NCBI GenBank assembly: GCA_028713005.1
Contig: JAQTPC010000002.1
Location: 1-36,427 of the forward strand
Length of the DNA stretch: 36,427 bases
Source of the DNA: Minisyncoccota bacterium
Lineage (GTDB): Bacteria > Patescibacteriota > Minisyncoccia > Phycocordibacterales > PALSA-1337
Direction of reading: 5' to 3'
The position numbers were made by a program, and so were the translations under genes. The notes beneath the pieces are model-generated. The model saw only the letters and a program-made list of their open reading frames with translations. It was not told the DNA's origin and searched no databases. Shown here piece by piece: positions 15,163 through 21,757 of the stretch (the stretch's first letter is position 1; each line of letters starts with the position of its first letter).

Positions 15163-15199
15163 TTTTTCAGTGAGCAAATCGTTGCGCACTACTGAAAAA
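15163..15199. promoter_or_regulatory. Nested inverted repeats just downstream of the pncB start point
   Basis: Outer arms TTTTTCAGT (15163-15171) and ACTGAAAAA (15191-15199) enclose and overlap an imperfect inner repeat AGTGAGCAA/TTGCGCACT. It covers the predicted transcription start (about 15194), so it could be an operator or a leader hairpin. The arms contain AGTG/CACT half sites like those near nrtR. Confidence 0.5.
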
Positions 15200-15200
15200 A

Positions 15201-15228
15201 ACATTAACATATTATTCAGAAAAGTCAA
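15201..15228 (-). promoter_or_regulatory. Promoter of pncB
   Basis: Minus-strand TTGACT and TAATGT are separated by 16 bases, with an extended TGT before the -10. Confidence 0.65.
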
Positions 15229-15253
15229 TATGTGCGCTCAGTATCTCAGAAAA

Positions 15254-15284
15254 TAAAAAAGGGCGCAGAATTGCTTCTGCGCCT
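15254..15284 (-). terminator. Intrinsic terminator of nadE
   Basis: Minus-strand 9-bp stem GGCGCAGAA/TTCTGCGCC with loop GCAA and a closing wobble pair, followed by TTTTTTATTTT. Confidence 0.9.
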
Positions 15285-15305
15285 GTGATAACTGAACGAT
15301 CGTTT

Positions 15306-17258
15306 TTATTCCAAATCAGCGAGCCATTGGTCAGAGCAGGCATCCGATGGCATGCGCCAGTCGCCTCTGGGTGAGAGAGCGACCGAGCCGACCTTTGGAC
15401 CATCCGGCACTGCCGAACGTTTGAATTGGTTTTTGAAGAATCGAATGATGAACACTTTGAGCCACTTCACTATCGTCTCCCGGGAATATTTTCCCCTGAA
15501 GGCGATTGTGGCGAGGTAAGCGATCTTTTGAGGGCTCGCTCCCTTACGTTGGAAGTGATAGAGGAAGAAGTCGTGCAACTCATAGGGTCCGATTATGTCT
15601 TCGGTCTTTTGAGCGATTTCTCCTTCCTTGGCGCTCGTCAACTCAGGTGAGACCGGCGTGTCAAGGATTGCTTCCAAGACTTTTCTCATTGCCGGCGTAG
15701 CTTCGTTTTCGGCGACCCATCGAGTTATAAAGCCGACGAGTGTTTTGGGAACACTGCCGTTCACGTTGTAGTGCGACATGTGGTCACCGTTATACGTTGC
15801 CCAGCCGAGGGCAGACTCAGACAGATCGCCAGTGCCGATCACCATGCCGCCAAGCTGATTGGCTTTTTGCATGAGGACAAGCGTGCGATAGCGGGCTTGG
15901 GCATTTTCGAAGGTGATGTCCTCCGTTGTGCCGTCGTGACCGATATCGTTTAGGATCTGGATAGAGCCTGCGCTGATTGGGACTTCTTCGAGAGCGATCC
16001 CAGCTGCTTCCGCAAGCAAGAATGCATTCGATTTTGTCCCGGCAGTAGTTCCGAAGCCCGGCATGGTGTAACCCTTGATCTTTTCTTTGAAGTCGAGACC
16101 GAGGAGTTTGAAGGCTTTGATGCAGACCAAGAGGGCAAGAGTTGAATCGAGCCCACCAGATATGCCGATCACCGCCACGCCGCTATGCGACTTCTTTAGC
16201 CGCTGAGCCAAGCCTAGTGACTGGATGCCGAATATATCCGAACAGACTTGATGCTTGTCTGCATCATTGCTCGGAATGAATGGGTGAGCCGAAACGGTCC
16301 GAGCCAAGTGGTCAGGAGCATTCGTCGGCAATCCTACCAGTATCCGGCGGTATGCAGGACGATGCGCGAGCTCATGCGAGCATTTCGCAAAGCTCGTTGT
16401 CCGTTGGCGATCATGCACGCACGCTTCGATATCCAGATCGGCGATGACAGATGTCGGACCGTTTTGAAGGCGTTCCGACTCCCGCACGATCGATCCGTTC
16501 TCAGCGATGATGCAATGTCCAGAGAAGACGACGTCAGTCGTAGATTCTCCGGCACCTGCAGAGCTGTAGATATATCCGGCGATGCACCGGCCTGACTGTT
16601 GAGTGATGAGTTGCCGGCGGTAGTCCGCTTTGCCTACGAGTTCATTTGAAGCAGACAGATTTGCGATGACCGTTGCTCCTGCTACCGCCTGGAATGAACT
16701 AGGTGGCAGGGGAGTCCATACGTCTTCGCAGATCTCAATGCCCAGAACGACCGATGAGTCCTCCTTTGATTCAAAGAGGAGATCAATACCGATAGGAATC
16801 GTTTTGCCGAACAGAGTGATTTCTTTGACCGTGAGGTCATGCGCATTGGCGAACCAGCGCGCTTCATAGAATTCAGCCCCACTCGGCAGATAGGTTTTCG
16901 GCACGATGCCGACAATATGTCCCCGGTCGATGACGACAGCTACATTGTAAAGTGAGCCGTTGACCGCAAGAGGCATGCCGACGATGGTGACGATATCCAG
17001 ATTCACTGACTGACAAACCAGACGCTCGAGATTGCTCAAGGTCTCTGTTTGAAGCAGTGACTGATGGAAAAGGTCCGCATTGCTATAGCCGCCAGCGAGG
17101 CAGAGTTCGGGGAAGACGAGGAGTTTCACTCTTTTTTCCGCACAGTTCTGCATCGTTTCGAGCATGCGCGTCGTGGTCAGTTCGGTATTCCCGATGATTA
17201 CTTCGGGACTAAAGGCAGTCACACGCAAAAAGCCGAAGGTTTTGTTCTTTGGTTTCAT
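15306..17258 (-). CDS. nadE: Glutamine-dependent NAD+ synthetase
   Basis: Converts NaAD to NAD+ using glutamine and ATP. The 650 residues have two domains. The N-terminal nitrilase-type glutaminase (about 1-290) has its Glu-Lys-Cys triad at E51 (FPELCL), K121 (VPKTYLP) and C177 (GIEICEDVW). The C-terminal synthetase (about 340-650) has the ATP-pyrophosphatase loop SGGLDS (367-372), the GTGDLSE stretch, and the RFFKNQFKRSAVPDGPKVG tail typical of the fused enzyme. The start is supported by AAAGGA 8 bases before the ATG and by a TTGACA-17-TATAAG promoter. It diverges from the SLOG-like gene and is the terminal step of the salvage route in this block. Confidence 0.95.
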   Translation of the reverse strand: MKPKNKTFGFLRVTAFSPEVIIGNTELTTTRMLETMQNCAEKRVKLLVFPELCLAGGYSNADLFHQSLLQTETLSNLERLVCQSVNLDIVTIVGMPLAVNGSLYNVAVVIDRGHIVGIVPKTYLPSGAEFYEARWFANAHDLTVKEITLFGKTIPIGIDLLFESKEDSSVVLGIEICEDVWTPLPPSSFQAVAGATVIANLSASNELVGKADYRRQLITQQSGRCIAGYIYSSAGAGESTTDVVFSGHCIIAENGSIVRESERLQNGPTSVIADLDIEACVHDRQRTTSFAKCSHELAHRPAYRRILVGLPTNAPDHLARTVSAHPFIPSNDADKHQVCSDIFGIQSLGLAQRLKKSHSGVAVIGISGGLDSTLALLVCIKAFKLLGLDFKEKIKGYTMPGFGTTAGTKSNAFLLAEAAGIALEEVPISAGSIQILNDIGHDGTTEDITFENAQARYRTLVLMQKANQLGGMVIGTGDLSESALGWATYNGDHMSHYNVNGSVPKTLVGFITRWVAENEATPAMRKVLEAILDTPVSPELTSAKEGEIAQKTEDIIGPYELHDFFLYHFQRKGASPQKIAYLATIAFRGKYSRETIVKWLKVFIIRFFKNQFKRSAVPDGPKVGSVALSPRGDWRMPSDACSDQWLADLE

Positions 17259-17318
17259 TCGATTTTCCTTTCAAGGTTCTATTGTTTTACCCACATTTTG
17301 GGCTGTTTACTGGAATTA

Positions 17319-17347
17319 CTTATACACTAATATATTGAATATGTCAA
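17319..17347 (-). promoter_or_regulatory. Promoter of nadE
   Basis: Minus-strand TTGACA and TATAAG are separated by 17 bases. TTAGTGTATAAGTAA straddles the -10 and shares a TAGTGTA half site with the palindrome at 18682-18700; it is nearly self-complementary. Confidence 0.65.
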
Positions 17348-17373
17348 ATACATCACTGACTTAGATAAGCATA

Positions 17374-17402
17374 TTGACCGACAAGATTAAATGTGTTAAA
17401 GA
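17374..17402 (+). promoter_or_regulatory. Promoter of the SLOG-like gene
   Basis: TTGACC and TAAAGA are separated by 17 bases. The predicted leader is about 13 bases and contains an AAAGG ribosome site. Confidence 0.6.
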
Positions 17403-17421
17403 TAGGCCTGAAAGGCTAATC

Positions 17422-17844
17422 ATGAATGAAATAAAAATTGGTGTAGTCGGCTATTGTCCGCCTACGAAGTTTGACGAAGTAAAAGCGGCACAAATGATCG
17501 AAGAAGCATATTCTAAGACTCAAGCTGCTTTCCCTGATCGTTCGGTAGTTATTGTCTCAGGTCTGACGAATGTGGGAGTCCTCGCAATCGCTTACGCTGA
17601 GGCAACAAGCCGGCGGTGGAGAACGGTCGGCATTGCGTGTAAAAAAGCAGTGGAGCATCGCTGGTATCCCGTAGATGAATCGATCATCGTCGGCACTAAT
17701 TGGGGTGATGAGAGTCCGACATTTCTAAAATCGCTCGATGGCATCATCCGCATTGGTGGAGGAAAACAATCCTATCGTGAGGTCGAAGTAATCAAGTCTC
17801 TTGGTAAATTTGTTCTCGAATACGATCTTCCAGCATTGAATTGA
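17422..17844 (+). CDS. SLOG/LOG-like Rossmann nucleotide-binding protein
   Basis: 140 residues forming one alpha/beta domain. The first strand and loop (KIGVVGYCPP), a second strand VVIVSGLTNVG with a glycine loop, and the late IIRIGGGKQSYREVE stretch correspond to the fold of SLOG/LOG-type proteins, whose GG-x-GT-x2-E motif binds nucleotides or their derivatives. Here the loop reads GGGKQSYREVE, with the Glu kept. The enzymatic LOG reaction (nucleoside phosphate cleavage) cannot be claimed. It diverges from nadE with about 160 bases between start codons. I chose the ATG at 17422 because AAAGG lies 7 bases upstream and the earlier ORF start precedes the promoter. Its place beside NAD genes suggests a nucleotide-sensing or nucleotide-processing role. 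Confidence 0.6.
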   Translation: MNEIKIGVVGYCPPTKFDEVKAAQMIEEAYSKTQAAFPDRSVVIVSGLTNVGVLAIAYAEATSRRWRTVGIACKKAVEHRWYPVDESIIVGTNWGDESPTFLKSLDGIIRIGGGKQSYREVEVIKSLGKFVLEYDLPALN

Positions 17845-17861
17845 TTCGGACCACAAACAAC

Positions 17862-17893
17862 ATCTGGATGGTGCAAACCTTCCAGATTTTTTA
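17862..17893 (+). terminator. Intrinsic terminator of the SLOG-like gene
   Basis: Outer 7-bp stem ATCTGGA/TCCAGAT with an inner GGT/ACC around GCAA, followed by TTTTTTATTTATT. It also lies beyond the end of the convergent nrtR gene. Confidence 0.85.
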
Positions 17894-17909
17894 TTTATTA
17901 GGTTGGGGT

Positions 17910-18590
17910 TTAAAAGAACCTCTTGAGCTTCTCTGGCATTTTCTTTTTAAAACGATAGAGCTTGGCGGGACGTTGGCGCTTGCCGGTTAATTTTTCATTC
18001 GTCTCTTCGATCATGTCGAGCTGAATGAATTTTTTACGAAAATTTCTTTTATCTATCGGTGCACCGAGGATGATCTCATATGTTTTCTGCAATTGTGAGA
18101 AAGTAAAGGATTGTGGCAACAGTGAGTAAGCGATATTGGTATATAAAATCTTATCCCCAAGCCTCTTCAAAGCGTAGGCGATTATTTTTTTATGATCAAA
18201 GGCGAGCTTGTCCAGATTTTCAACAGAGACAAACTCCGGATTTTCTGTGCGGCTTCCTTCGTGGATGCCCAGTTTCTCTCTTGGCACTAATGCGAAGTAA
18301 GCGATAGAGATAATCTGTCCGCGAGGGTCGCGTTCAGATTCATCGAAAGTGTAGAGCTGTTCGATGTAGACATTTTTGACGCCAGCCTTATCAGCCAAGA
18401 TACGCTCCGCTGTTTCTAGTGAAGATTCTCCCTTATGGATGAAACCACCAGGAAGGGCAGGGGTTCCTTTGAAAGGCTCATTCGCGCGTTTGATGAGCAG
18501 GATCTTGAGCGTATTATCTTCGATGGTGAATATGGCAACGTCTACGGTGACCCCAGGATTAAAATATCCTTCTTTTTTACTTGATTGCAT
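17910..18590 (-). CDS. nrtR: NrtR-type transcriptional regulator of NAD metabolism
   Basis: 226 residues with the NrtR two-domain plan: a Nudix-fold ligand domain (about 10-145) and a C-terminal winged helix (about 150-226) with FTFSQLQKTYEIILG followed by IDKRNFRKKF, a hallmark stretch of the family. The Nudix box keeps the spacing (GFIHKGE...) but reads RILADKAGV where catalytic enzymes have RE-x2-EE-x-G, so it should bind ADP-ribose-like ligands without hydrolysis. Characterised NrtR proteins repress NAD biosynthesis genes and are released by ADP-ribose. The ATG at 18590 is preferred because TACAAT lies 7 bases upstream. Its divergent neighbour is the PP2C operon, with an operator-like palindrome between them. 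Confidence 0.85.
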   Translation of the reverse strand: MQSSKKEGYFNPGVTVDVAIFTIEDNTLKILLIKRANEPFKGTPALPGGFIHKGESSLETAERILADKAGVKNVYIEQLYTFDESERDPRGQIISIAYFALVPREKLGIHEGSRTENPEFVSVENLDKLAFDHKKIIAYALKRLGDKILYTNIAYSLLPQSFTFSQLQKTYEIILGAPIDKRNFRKKFIQLDMIEETNEKLTGKRQRPAKLYRFKKKMPEKLKRFF

Positions 18591-18597
18591 ATGGGTA

Positions 18598-18603
18598 ATT
18601 GTA
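18598..18603 (-). promoter_or_regulatory. -10 box giving a leaderless nrtR
   Basis: Minus-strand TACAAT ends 8 bases before the A of the ATG at 18590. No strong -35 is seen. Confidence 0.5.
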
Positions 18604-18635
18604 ATCGAAATGAGAATTATTAGCGCACCTATTTT

Positions 18636-18652
18636 GTGTGAGTTATACACAC
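18636..18652. promoter_or_regulatory. Second inverted repeat in the nrtR/PP2C gap
   Basis: GTGTG-AGTTATA-CACAC has 5-bp arms with a 7-base spacer, the same spacer length as the larger palindrome at 18682-18700. It lies just upstream of the nrtR promoter region. Confidence 0.45.
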
Positions 18653-18656
18653 CTAC

Positions 18657-18685
18657 TTGCGTTTATAAATGCTTTGGTATATAGT
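18657..18685 (+). promoter_or_regulatory. Promoter P1 toward the PP2C operon
   Basis: TTGCGT and TATAGT are separated by 17 bases. The -10 overlaps the left arm of the TAGTGT palindrome, so a protein bound there would block it. Confidence 0.5.
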
Positions 18686-18700
18686 GTACTTAGAACACTA
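18682..18700. promoter_or_regulatory. Operator-like palindrome, candidate NrtR site
   Basis: TAGTGT-ACTTAGA-ACACTA is a perfect 6-bp inverted repeat with a 7-base centre. It sits between nrtR and the PP2C operon and over the -10 and start point of P1. Size and placement are those of a dimeric repressor site. Assignment to NrtR is inference from position. Confidence 0.6.
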
Positions 18701-18743
18701 AGTAGATACTACTAACAAGAATGTGTGATGTCAAGCAATACTA

Positions 18744-18770
18744 TTGACATTTCGACTATTTTGTTATAGT
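18744..18770 (+). promoter_or_regulatory. Promoter P2 of the PP2C operon
   Basis: Consensus TTGACA and TATAGT are separated by 15 bases, with an extended TGT before the -10. The leader would be about 95 bases. The ORF track's start at 18744 is this -35 box, not a start codon. Confidence 0.55.
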
Positions 18771-18859
18771 GTCGAATCTAGTTTTAGGGCCTGGATCATG
18801 AGATTTAGGTCGCCAAACAAGAGATTTTTGACAATCTCATACCAACAAAAAACAACAAA

Positions 18860-18863
18860 GGAG
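18860..18863 (+). promoter_or_regulatory. Shine-Dalgarno site deciding the PP2C GTG start
   Basis: GGAG in AAAGGAGAAAG lies 9 bases before GTG 18873, which is where PP2C-like sequence begins. Confidence 0.8.
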
Positions 18864-18872
18864 AAAGTAATT

Positions 18873-19742
18873 GTGAGCACTATTCTTAATATTGGAAATA
18901 CATTCCAGTTGGCGGCAGGCTCGATCGTGGGCACCGACCATCGGAAGCCGTTTCTCTGGAAGAACAATCAAGATGCATTCACGGTGAGGGCAAGCGATGA
19001 TCGAATCATCGCAGTCGTCGCCGACGGATGTGGCAGTGGCCATTTTAGTGAGATGGGCGCCCGATTGGGTGTGCATCTCACTGCAGGTGCATTGTCCCAG
19101 ATAGATTGGAGCGATGAGAATGGACTGGTTGCGGCGCTTGCAAAAGCACGCACTAACATCCTTGCCTCGATGAATAACTTCATCGACGCATCTGCGGTCG
19201 AATCTCGGTCGCAGTTCGTCATCCACAATCTCTTGTTCACACTGATCGCACTTATCATCACTCCCGAAAAGACATTTGTCATCGGAGTGGGAGATGGTGT
19301 CTTTGCGGTGAATGGAAACATTACTCGCATTGGACCGTTTCCCGGCAACGAACCCCCGTATCTCGTATATGGCGGTTTGGTAAGTAGCCGGGTTGCGCCA
19401 GAGCTTTGTGATTTCGTGATCTATCAAGCATTGCCGACTGCAGAAGTGCAGTCAGCATGTATCGGCACAGACGGAGCTGGTGATTTTTTACATATCGCTG
19501 AGCACACTATGCCGTCGCAATCGGATCGTCACAAAAAGGAGCTCGTCGGACCGCTTTCTCAGTTCTGGGAGAATGAACAATTCTTCAAGAATCCTGAAGC
19601 GATCAGACGCCGGCTCAATCTCATCAACAACTCGATAGCTCGGCCGAATTGGGAAACCAAGGAGGTCGAGGTCGAAAACGGGAGGCTCAAGGATGACACG
19701 ACACTCGTCGTTGTCCTTCGTCGCCCGCAACCAAAGGATTGA
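18873..19742 (+). CDS. PP2C-family Ser/Thr phosphatase
   Basis: 289 residues starting at GTG, fixed by a strong ribosome site. It has the metal-binding PP2C pattern: NNQDAF (31-36), VADGCGSGHFSEMGA (49-63) with the Asp-Gly pair, GTDGAGDF near 197-204 and the C-terminal DDTTLVVV near 276. It should remove phosphates from Ser/Thr residues with Mn2+/Mg2+. It is the first gene of a four-gene run: the kinase ATG lies 2 bases after its stop, then come a nicotinamidase-like gene and a vWA gene. PP2C, kinase and vWA together make the TerY-P type triad known from stress-response loci, where the phosphatase is thought to oppose the kinase. Confidence 0.88.
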   Translation: MSTILNIGNTFQLAAGSIVGTDHRKPFLWKNNQDAFTVRASDDRIIAVVADGCGSGHFSEMGARLGVHLTAGALSQIDWSDENGLVAALAKARTNILASMNNFIDASAVESRSQFVIHNLLFTLIALIITPEKTFVIGVGDGVFAVNGNITRIGPFPGNEPPYLVYGGLVSSRVAPELCDFVIYQALPTAEVQSACIGTDGAGDFLHIAEHTMPSQSDRHKKELVGPLSQFWENEQFFKNPEAIRRRLNLINNSIARPNWETKEVEVENGRLKDDTTLVVVLRRPQPKD

Positions 19743-19744
19743 TT

Positions 19745-21622
19745 ATGGACGTCATCATAGCTGGTAAGAGGATGCGCACTGCATCCCTCAAGCCCATCGG
19801 AAAAGGTGGTGAAGCCGATATCTTCGAGGTGAGCCCGGGCATAGTCTTGAAATTGTTCAAGGCTCCGGATCATCCTGATTATGCTGGCGAGCCACATGAA
19901 CAGAAAGGGGCGCGAGACAGGCTGATCGAACATCAGCGCAAGCTTCCTGCGTTTCCACGGAATCTGCCAGGAAAAGTTATTGCTCCACTCGAGCTTGCGA
20001 CGGTAGCGTCGGGCCAAGGAGCAGGGGCCATCTGTGGCTATACCATGAAGTTCGTGACTGGTGCGGAGTTGCTCATCAAGCTGAGTCAACGTGACTCGCG
20101 CTTGCGGGGCATAACCAGCCAAAGCGTGGTCGAGGCGTTCAAGGATCTTCGTGTCAGCGTGAACGGCCTGCATAATGCCGGGATCGTCATCGGAGACTTC
20201 AACGATCTCAACGGTTTGGTCAAAGGGTCTGAGGTTCATATAATCGACACCGACTCGTTTCAATTCGGCCAGTTCTATTGTCGGGTTTTCACGCAGAAAT
20301 TCGTGGACCCGACACTGTGTGACCCGAAGAAAGACGCGCCGCTCCTGTCGAAACCATATAACCAAGGATCAGACTGGTATTCATTTGCGGCCTTGCTGAT
20401 GCAGTCACTCTTATTCGTCGGTCCGTATGGCGGCGTCTATCAGCCCAAATCAGTCAAGGAGCGCATCTCGCACGACGCCCGTCCGCTCCATCGGGTCACG
20501 GTCTTCCACCCGGAAGTCCGCTATCCGAAGCCGGCCGTGCATTGGAAAGTCTTACCCGACGATCTGTTGCAGGCCTTTCATGAAGTGTTTGAAAAGGATC
20601 GGCGCGGGGAATTCCCTGAGCCACTCTTATCCGGCATCGAATGGAGGGTTTGTCCGACATGTTCGCTCGAGCATGCGAGGTTCGCGTGCCCAGTATGCGC
20701 CCCTGGCGTGATGGGCATCAAGAAAGAAACCGTAACAGTCAAAGGAACCGTGAAAGCGACCACTGTATATCCCAATCGCGGCATTATCCTTTCAGCGGCA
20801 TATCAGGGCGGCAAGCTCCGGTATCTCGCATACGAAGGTGATCAATACCGTCGCGAGGACGGCACGATAGTCATGCGCGGTCGTCTCGAACCTACAATGC
20901 GGTTTCGCATCTCCGGCTCGAGGACACTGATCGGCAAAGGCGATACATGCATTGTCTTCGAAGGCGCTGCTGAAAAGGAGCGCCTGACGGTGGATACGAA
21001 TGGATCGACGTCTCTCTTCGACGCCAATGAGTCGACCTACTGCTTTTCGCAGGCTGGTCAGCTCAAGCACGGAGCGGAGCTCGGTCCTGAATACATCGGC
21101 GACGTTTTTCCGGGACAGACGCAATTCTGGATCGGTTCGACGTTCGGCTTTGGGTTCTATTGGGCGGGAAGGCTCCGGGTCGGGTTCGTCTTTGACCCCA
21201 GTAAACGCGGATTGAATGACAGTGTCAAACTGCCACCGATGCGTGGGCAGATCATCGGCTCGTCGTGCTATTTCTCGAAGGACCGAGCTTGGTTCTTCTG
21301 GAGCGCACAAGACGGTGGCCGTCGTATAAACCAATGCATTGTTGTTCGTCCCAACGGGGCTGTCGAAGGACATGCTCAAGCGGAAGCGGACAGCGAAGGC
21401 TGGCTGGGAACGATTCACGGAAAGTGCGCAGTTGGCGACAAGCTACTGTGTGCGACCGATGAGGGGATCGTCCAGATCAAACATGAAGGCGGCGGCATCG
21501 TCGAATCAAAGCGGTTCCCTGATACGGAACCGTTCATCTCGACTGATGCGACGCTCCTCGTGGGTAGCGAAGGTCTCTATGCCGTCACTGGCAGGGAAAT
21601 CACGTTGCTCAAAATCAGTTAG
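19745..21622 (+). CDS. Protein kinase with zinc ribbon and C-terminal beta-rich domain (TerY-P type)
   Basis: 625 residues. The kinase domain (about 10-290) has a glycine loop IGKGGEADIF, Lys36 in VLKLFK, the catalytic loop GDFNDLN (150-156) in place of HRD-x4-N, and DTDSFQ (168-173) in place of DFG. This combination is the one seen in kinases paired with PP2C and vWA proteins. A zinc ribbon follows (CPTC...CPVC, about 300-318), and then about 300 residues of repeated beta strands that look like a propeller. The start at 19745 has AAAGGA in front; a TTG at 19739 overlaps the PP2C stop and is less likely. The gene is GC-rich: bases 20461-20520 contain 42 G+C. It is likely to phosphorylate the vWA partner or another local protein, which is inference. 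Confidence 0.82.
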   Translation: MDVIIAGKRMRTASLKPIGKGGEADIFEVSPGIVLKLFKAPDHPDYAGEPHEQKGARDRLIEHQRKLPAFPRNLPGKVIAPLELATVASGQGAGAICGYTMKFVTGAELLIKLSQRDSRLRGITSQSVVEAFKDLRVSVNGLHNAGIVIGDFNDLNGLVKGSEVHIIDTDSFQFGQFYCRVFTQKFVDPTLCDPKKDAPLLSKPYNQGSDWYSFAALLMQSLLFVGPYGGVYQPKSVKERISHDARPLHRVTVFHPEVRYPKPAVHWKVLPDDLLQAFHEVFEKDRRGEFPEPLLSGIEWRVCPTCSLEHARFACPVCAPGVMGIKKETVTVKGTVKATTVYPNRGIILSAAYQGGKLRYLAYEGDQYRREDGTIVMRGRLEPTMRFRISGSRTLIGKGDTCIVFEGAAEKERLTVDTNGSTSLFDANESTYCFSQAGQLKHGAELGPEYIGDVFPGQTQFWIGSTFGFGFYWAGRLRVGFVFDPSKRGLNDSVKLPPMRGQIIGSSCYFSKDRAWFFWSAQDGGRRINQCIVVRPNGAVEGHAQAEADSEGWLGTIHGKCAVGDKLLCATDEGIVQIKHEGGGIVESKRFPDTEPFISTDATLLVGSEGLYAVTGREITLLKIS

Positions 21623-21660
21623 CGATGTATGAAGAAAAAAGCCAAACTGCGCAGGCAGAA

Positions 21661-21688
21661 GCGCGCGCCGCATAAAGGCGGCGCGCGC
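21661..21688 (+). promoter_or_regulatory. Very GC-rich hairpin between kinase and nicotinamidase-like genes
   Basis: A perfect 11-bp stem GCGCGCGCCGC/GCGGCGCGCGC with loop ATAAAG is followed by A-rich sequence, not a T tract. It is not a classic terminator. It may act as a processing site, an RNA stability element or a translation barrier inside the operon. Confidence 0.65.
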
Positions 21689-21757
21689 ACAAAAACACTG
21701 AAAAAACAGCAAAAACGAAACAAACAAACAAAAACAACGAAACGGAAAGCATCACCA

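Noticed and set aside
14489-15256. 255-residue plus-strand ORF over pncB.
   Set aside because: Antisense to pncB and running into its promoter; Arg/Phe-rich with no recognisable domain.
19559-20365. 268-residue ORF antisense to the kinase and PP2C genes.
   Set aside because: Shadow of two well-supported genes on the plus strand.
20792-21418. 208-residue minus-strand ORF inside the kinase gene.
   Set aside because: Antisense shadow; composition typical of reversed GC-rich coding sequence.
21629-21757. 43-residue basic N-terminal extension of the nicotinamidase-like ORF.
   Set aside because: It is a translation of a GC hairpin and an A-rich leader, with no family similarity. The ATG at 21758 begins sequence of normal composition.
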